From Actinomycetes bacterium (GTDB taxonomy: Bacteria; Actinomycetota; Acidimicrobiia; Acidimicrobiales; RAAP-2), in the NCBI GenBank assembly GCA_021850345.1, contig JAJZMN010000259.1, positions 1 to 9,819 of the forward strand: a stretch of DNA of 9,819 nucleotides, written 5' to 3'. The notes below the pieces were generated by a model, which was not told the DNA's origin, made no database searches, and was given only the letters and a program-made list of their open reading frames with translations. A program made the translations under genes and the position numbers. Each line of letters opens with the position of its first letter. The first letter of the stretch is position 1. Below, one piece after another: positions 6,577-9,819 of this stretch.

Positions 6577-7053
6577 CTAGCGCCCGCGTTGCCTCGCGGG
6601 GACATAGGGAACTGGGGAAGGATCGAAGGGCACGAGATCGCGCCGGTAGTGACGGTGCAGCCGCTCGACGGCCTCACGCGCCTCGGCGCGGACGCGTTCG
6701 AGCTCGTTGCGCAGCTCGTGCACCTGCGCCTCGAGCTCCAGCACTCGGCGGACCCCCTCCAGGTTCAGCCCGTCCGCGGTGAGCGCCTGGATACGGCGGA
6801 GCCGTGCCAGGTCGCGCTCGGAGAAGCGCCGCGAACCGCCGGTCGTGCGAGACGGGTCGAGGAGGCCCTTTCGCTCGTAGACACGAAGCGTCTGCGGGTG
6901 GACGCCGGCGAGCTCTGCCGCGACGGAGATGACATAGACCGGTACGGTTGTCGACCGGCCCTGCGCACCTGCACGAGCACCACGGCCCACCATGCCGGTG
7001 CTGCCGGCGCCCCGCTCGTCCGCGCGCGACGCATGGATGGGGCGCTGGCTCAC
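6577..7053 (-). CDS. hspR: HspR, MerR-family heat-shock repressor
   Basis: The 158-residue protein is the expected repressor of this chaperone operon. HspR proteins bind the HAIR inverted repeat (CTTGAGT-N7-ACTCAAG) and use DnaK as co-repressor. The MerR-type winged helix-turn-helix spans about residues 39-110: YVISVAAELAGVHPQTLRVY (40-59), then ERKGLLDPSRTTGGSRRFSE, then RLRRIQALTADGLNLEGVRR. A Glu/Arg-rich coiled-coil helix follows (about 107-140), then the RHYRRDLVP tail. The GTG start at 7053 is supported by its GTGA overlap with the dnaJ stop and by GAGGT five bases upstream. It gives a 36-residue polar extension before the conserved core. An internal ATG at 6993 would shorten this but has no clear ribosome binding site. 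No HAIR-like sequence was seen in the window; the operon promoter lies beyond the right edge. Confidence 0.93.
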   Translation of the reverse strand: MSQRPIHASRADERGAGSTGMVGRGARAGAQGRSTTVPVYVISVAAELAGVHPQTLRVYERKGLLDPSRTTGGSRRFSERDLARLRRIQALTADGLNLEGVRRVLELEAQVHELRNELERVRAEAREAVERLHRHYRRDLVPFDPSPVPYVPARQRGR

Positions 7054-8204
7054 GACCCACCTCGGGCGTTCGCGGGTGCCGTCGCGTTGGCCGCCGGCTC
7101 CAAGGCGGCCGCGAGCTTCTCCACCGCCTCGCGCTGCGCGTCGGTCAGGGTCTTGGGGACCACGACGTCGATGCGCACCAGCAGGTCTCCGGGCTTGGCA
7201 CCGTTCTTGCCGGCGCCCGCGGCCACGCCGCGCCCCTTCACCCGCAGGTGCGTACCGGGCGCGGTGCCTGCAGGCACGCGCACCGTGACCGGACCGTCGA
7301 GGGTCGGCACCGAGACGATCGTGCCGAGGACGGCCTCGGGGAACGTGATGGGCACCGACACCGTGAGGTTCCTGCCACGCCGACCGAAGCGAGCGTCCTG
7401 ACCCACTCGCACCACGACGTAGAGGTCACCCGCAGGCGCGCTCGGCCCGCGACCGGGTGCACCACGCCCCTTCACCCGTATGCGCTGGCCATCTTCGACA
7501 CCCGGGGGGATCCGGACCTTGACGGCGCGGTTCCGGCGCTCCGTGCCGGTGCCGTGGCACGCTGGACACGGCGTGTCGACGATGGTGCCGCGGCCGTTGC
7601 AGTCCGGGCAGACCGTGCTGAGCGAGAACAGGCCCTGGTTGTCGTCGAGCATGCCCTTGCCGTTGCAACGCGGGCAGGTATGCGTGGAGGTGCCGGGCGC
7701 AGCGCCGGACCCACCGCAGACGTGGCAGCGAGCGTCCTCGGGGACGTTCACCGTCACCGTGGCGCCGTGCACCGCATCGGCGAAGGACAGGTGCAGCTCG
7801 GTCTCGACGTCGGCGCCGCGCTGGGGGCCGCGGGTCCGCCGGCGGTTCTGCCGGCCGCCCCCGAACAGCCCGCCGAAGAGGTCGCCAAGATCTCCGAGGT
7901 CGCCGATGTCGCCCATGCGGAACGTGGCACCACCCGTGCCGCCGGGGCCCGGGCGCCCGAATCCGCCGGCCATGGGACCGAGGCGACGGACCTCGTCGTA
8001 CTCCTTGCGCTTGGCGGCGTCACCGAGAACGTCGTAGGCGGCGGTGATCTCCTTGAAGCGGTCCTCGCTGCCCGGGTTCGCGTCGGGGTGGTACTGCTTG
8101 GCGAGCTTGCGATATGCGCGCGAGATCTCCTTGTCGGTGGCCGTCGACGGCACACCGAGGATCTGGTAGTAGTCCTTCTCGAACCATTCGCGCTGAGGAG
8201 GCAT
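7050..8204 (-). CDS. dnaJ: DnaJ, Hsp40 co-chaperone (type A)
   Basis: This 384-residue type A J-protein delivers unfolded substrates to DnaK and stimulates its ATPase. The J-domain (about 10-72) carries the essential HPD at 39-41 and ends in RKEYDEVRRLG. A Gly/Phe-rich linker with a repeated GDLGDL stretch covers about 76-118. The zinc-binding domain has all four CxxCxGxG motifs, with cysteines at 160/163, 177/180, 199/202 and 213/216, so two zinc sites are intact. The C-terminal beta-sandwich domains follow (about 222-355). The ATG at 8204 is chosen because the protein there begins MPPQREWFEKDYYQILGV, the usual J-domain entry; the upstream open frame is Arg-rich grpE shadow. GAGG lies 9 nt upstream, within the end of grpE. 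The gap to grpE is 5 nt, and the stop overlaps the hspR start (GTGA). Confidence 0.97.
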   Translation of the reverse strand: MPPQREWFEKDYYQILGVPSTATDKEISRAYRKLAKQYHPDANPGSEDRFKEITAAYDVLGDAAKRKEYDEVRRLGPMAGGFGRPGPGGTGGATFRMGDIGDLGDLGDLFGGLFGGGRQNRRRTRGPQRGADVETELHLSFADAVHGATVTVNVPEDARCHVCGGSGAAPGTSTHTCPRCNGKGMLDDNQGLFSLSTVCPDCNGRGTIVDTPCPACHGTGTERRNRAVKVRIPPGVEDGQRIRVKGRGAPGRGPSAPAGDLYVVVRVGQDARFGRRGRNLTVSVPITFPEAVLGTIVSVPTLDGPVTVRVPAGTAPGTHLRVKGRGVAAGAGKNGAKPGDLLVRIDVVVPKTLTDAQREAVEKLAAALEPAANATAPANARGGS

Positions 8205-8209
8205 CGAGC

Positions 8210-8976
8210 TCAGCCTCGCACCCTGACCATGGCGGGACGCACGACCTGGCCGCGCCAGCGGTAGCCCGCCCGCATGACCTCGTCGACGGCGTGCTCGCCG
8301 CCCGTGCTCATGGCGCCCTCGGGCTCCTCGCCATCGTGGGCTGCGGGCGCGTGCGCCACCGCGTCGTGCACCGTCGGATCGAAGGGGACGTCGACCGCGT
8401 CGACGCGCTCGAGCCCCTCCTTCGCGAGCACGTCGAGAAGCTGGCGACGCGCCTGTCCGAGCGCGCGCGCCTCTTCCCCGCCGGCCTCCTCGGCGCCGAG
8501 GTGCGCGCACGCGAGGTCCAGGTTGTCGAGCACCGGCAGCAGCTTGCCCACGAGGTCGGCGGCAGCGCGCGATGCCTGCTCCTCTTGGAGGCGCGCGACG
8601 CGCTTGCGGTAGTTGTCGAAGTCCGCCTTCAGGCGCTGGAGCGCGTCCAGGTACTCGTCTCGTTGAGCCGTCAGCGCAGCGACGTCCGCGAGGATGACCT
8701 CCTCGAAGGTGCCGGCGGTCTCGGTGCCGGCGGTCTCGGTGCCGGCGGTCTCGGTGCCGGCGGTCTCGGTGCCGGCGGTCTCGGTGCCGGCGGTCTCGGT
8801 AGGCGCTGGGGTTGCGCCCTCGCCACCAGGCGCGCCAGTCGAGGCGGTCGGAGTGTCCGCGTCGGTGGCGCGGACGTCGCCGTCCGCGCCACCGTCTGCG
8901 GGAACGCCCTCGAGGCGCGGCCCGCGCTCGTCTGCCTCACCGGCCCACTGCGCGCGGGCGGGATCCGCTCGGCCGC

Positions 8977-8980
<4 letters not shown>
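8210..8980 (-). CDS. grpE: GrpE, DnaK nucleotide exchange factor, with TETAG repeats
   Basis: The 256-residue protein is the dimeric exchange factor that releases ADP from DnaK. The conserved GrpE region starts near residue 95 with a long helix ([20 protein letters not shown], 106-125; then [10 protein letters not shown]), continues with [11 protein letters not shown] (147-157) and ends in the beta domain: [11 protein letters not shown] (200-210), [19 protein letters not shown] (234-252). The first 90 residues are polar and probably disordered, and contain six consecutive TETAG units (61-90). This makes the protein longer than typical GrpE (about 200 residues). The ATG at 8980 overlaps the dnaK stop as ATGA; the ribosome binding site is weak, suggesting translational coupling to dnaK. 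Confidence 0.96.
8711..8800 (-). repeat. Six perfect 15-bp tandem repeats encoding (TETAG)6 in GrpE
   Basis: Six identical copies of a 15-bp unit (plus strand GCCGGCGGTCTCGGT) run without interruption from 8711 to 8800, encoding TETAG six times at GrpE residues 61-90. Complete DNA identity, including third positions, indicates very recent expansion. The 15-bp period keeps the reading frame. The array sits in the disordered N-terminal arm, outside the conserved GrpE fold. Confidence 0.97.

Positions 8981-9819
<839 letters not shown>

Noticed and set aside
6948..8264. A 438-codon plus-strand frame opposite dnaJ and hspR
   Set aside because: Low-complexity shadow of dnaJ with no recognisable motif.

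Overview
This GC-rich window (roughly 70% by eye) most likely comes from an actinomycetote chromosome. The main evidence is a minus-strand run dnaK-grpE-dnaJ-hspR-clpB: an HspR-type MerR repressor next to the DnaK chaperone genes is an actinobacterial arrangement. Carrying clpB as the last gene of the same run suggests one of the deeper, less studied actinobacterial classes, for example Acidimicrobiia, but that is inference. No phage, insertion sequence, CRISPR array, tRNA or rRNA is visible.

Layout, left to right. Positions 1-186 are an upstream region with two tandem 22-bp repeats and perhaps the edge of another gene. A plus-strand pair follows: an MFS transporter (187-1710) and, overlapping it by 4 nt, a secreted or membrane-anchored LprI/DUF1311-like protein (1707-2210). 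A strong hairpin (2223-2247) separates this pair from a convergent minus-strand pair. That pair is a BNR/Asp-box beta-propeller protein (2715-3830) followed, with a 4-nt GTGA overlap, by a MoaD/ThiS-like beta-grasp protein (2266-2718). A 193-nt gap with long CG palindromes then precedes the end of the heat-shock operon, which occupies 4024 to the right edge on the minus strand. In transcription order it reads dnaK (C-terminal part only), grpE, dnaJ, hspR, clpB.

The heat-shock genes form a coherent unit. DnaK, with its co-chaperone DnaJ and nucleotide exchange factor GrpE, refolds substrates, ClpB extracts polypeptides from aggregates and hands them to DnaK, and HspR is the expected repressor of the operon. 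The genes are closely packed: ATGA overlap at dnaK/grpE, a 5-nt gap at grpE/dnaJ, and GTGA overlap at dnaJ/hspR. Only hspR/clpB has a longer gap (63 nt), which holds a hairpin and a near-perfect Shine-Dalgarno sequence. The operon promoter and any HAIR operator lie beyond the right edge.

The least understood part is the translationally coupled beta-propeller / MoaD-like pair. The MoaD-like protein keeps the C-terminal Gly-Gly but has two extra residues (Tyr-Ala) after it, so conventional carrier chemistry would need trimming. Other oddities are perfect in-frame tandem repeats in the MFS central loop (8 NGDS units) and in the GrpE N-terminus (6 TETAG units), and a shortened segment in the second AAA+ module of ClpB.
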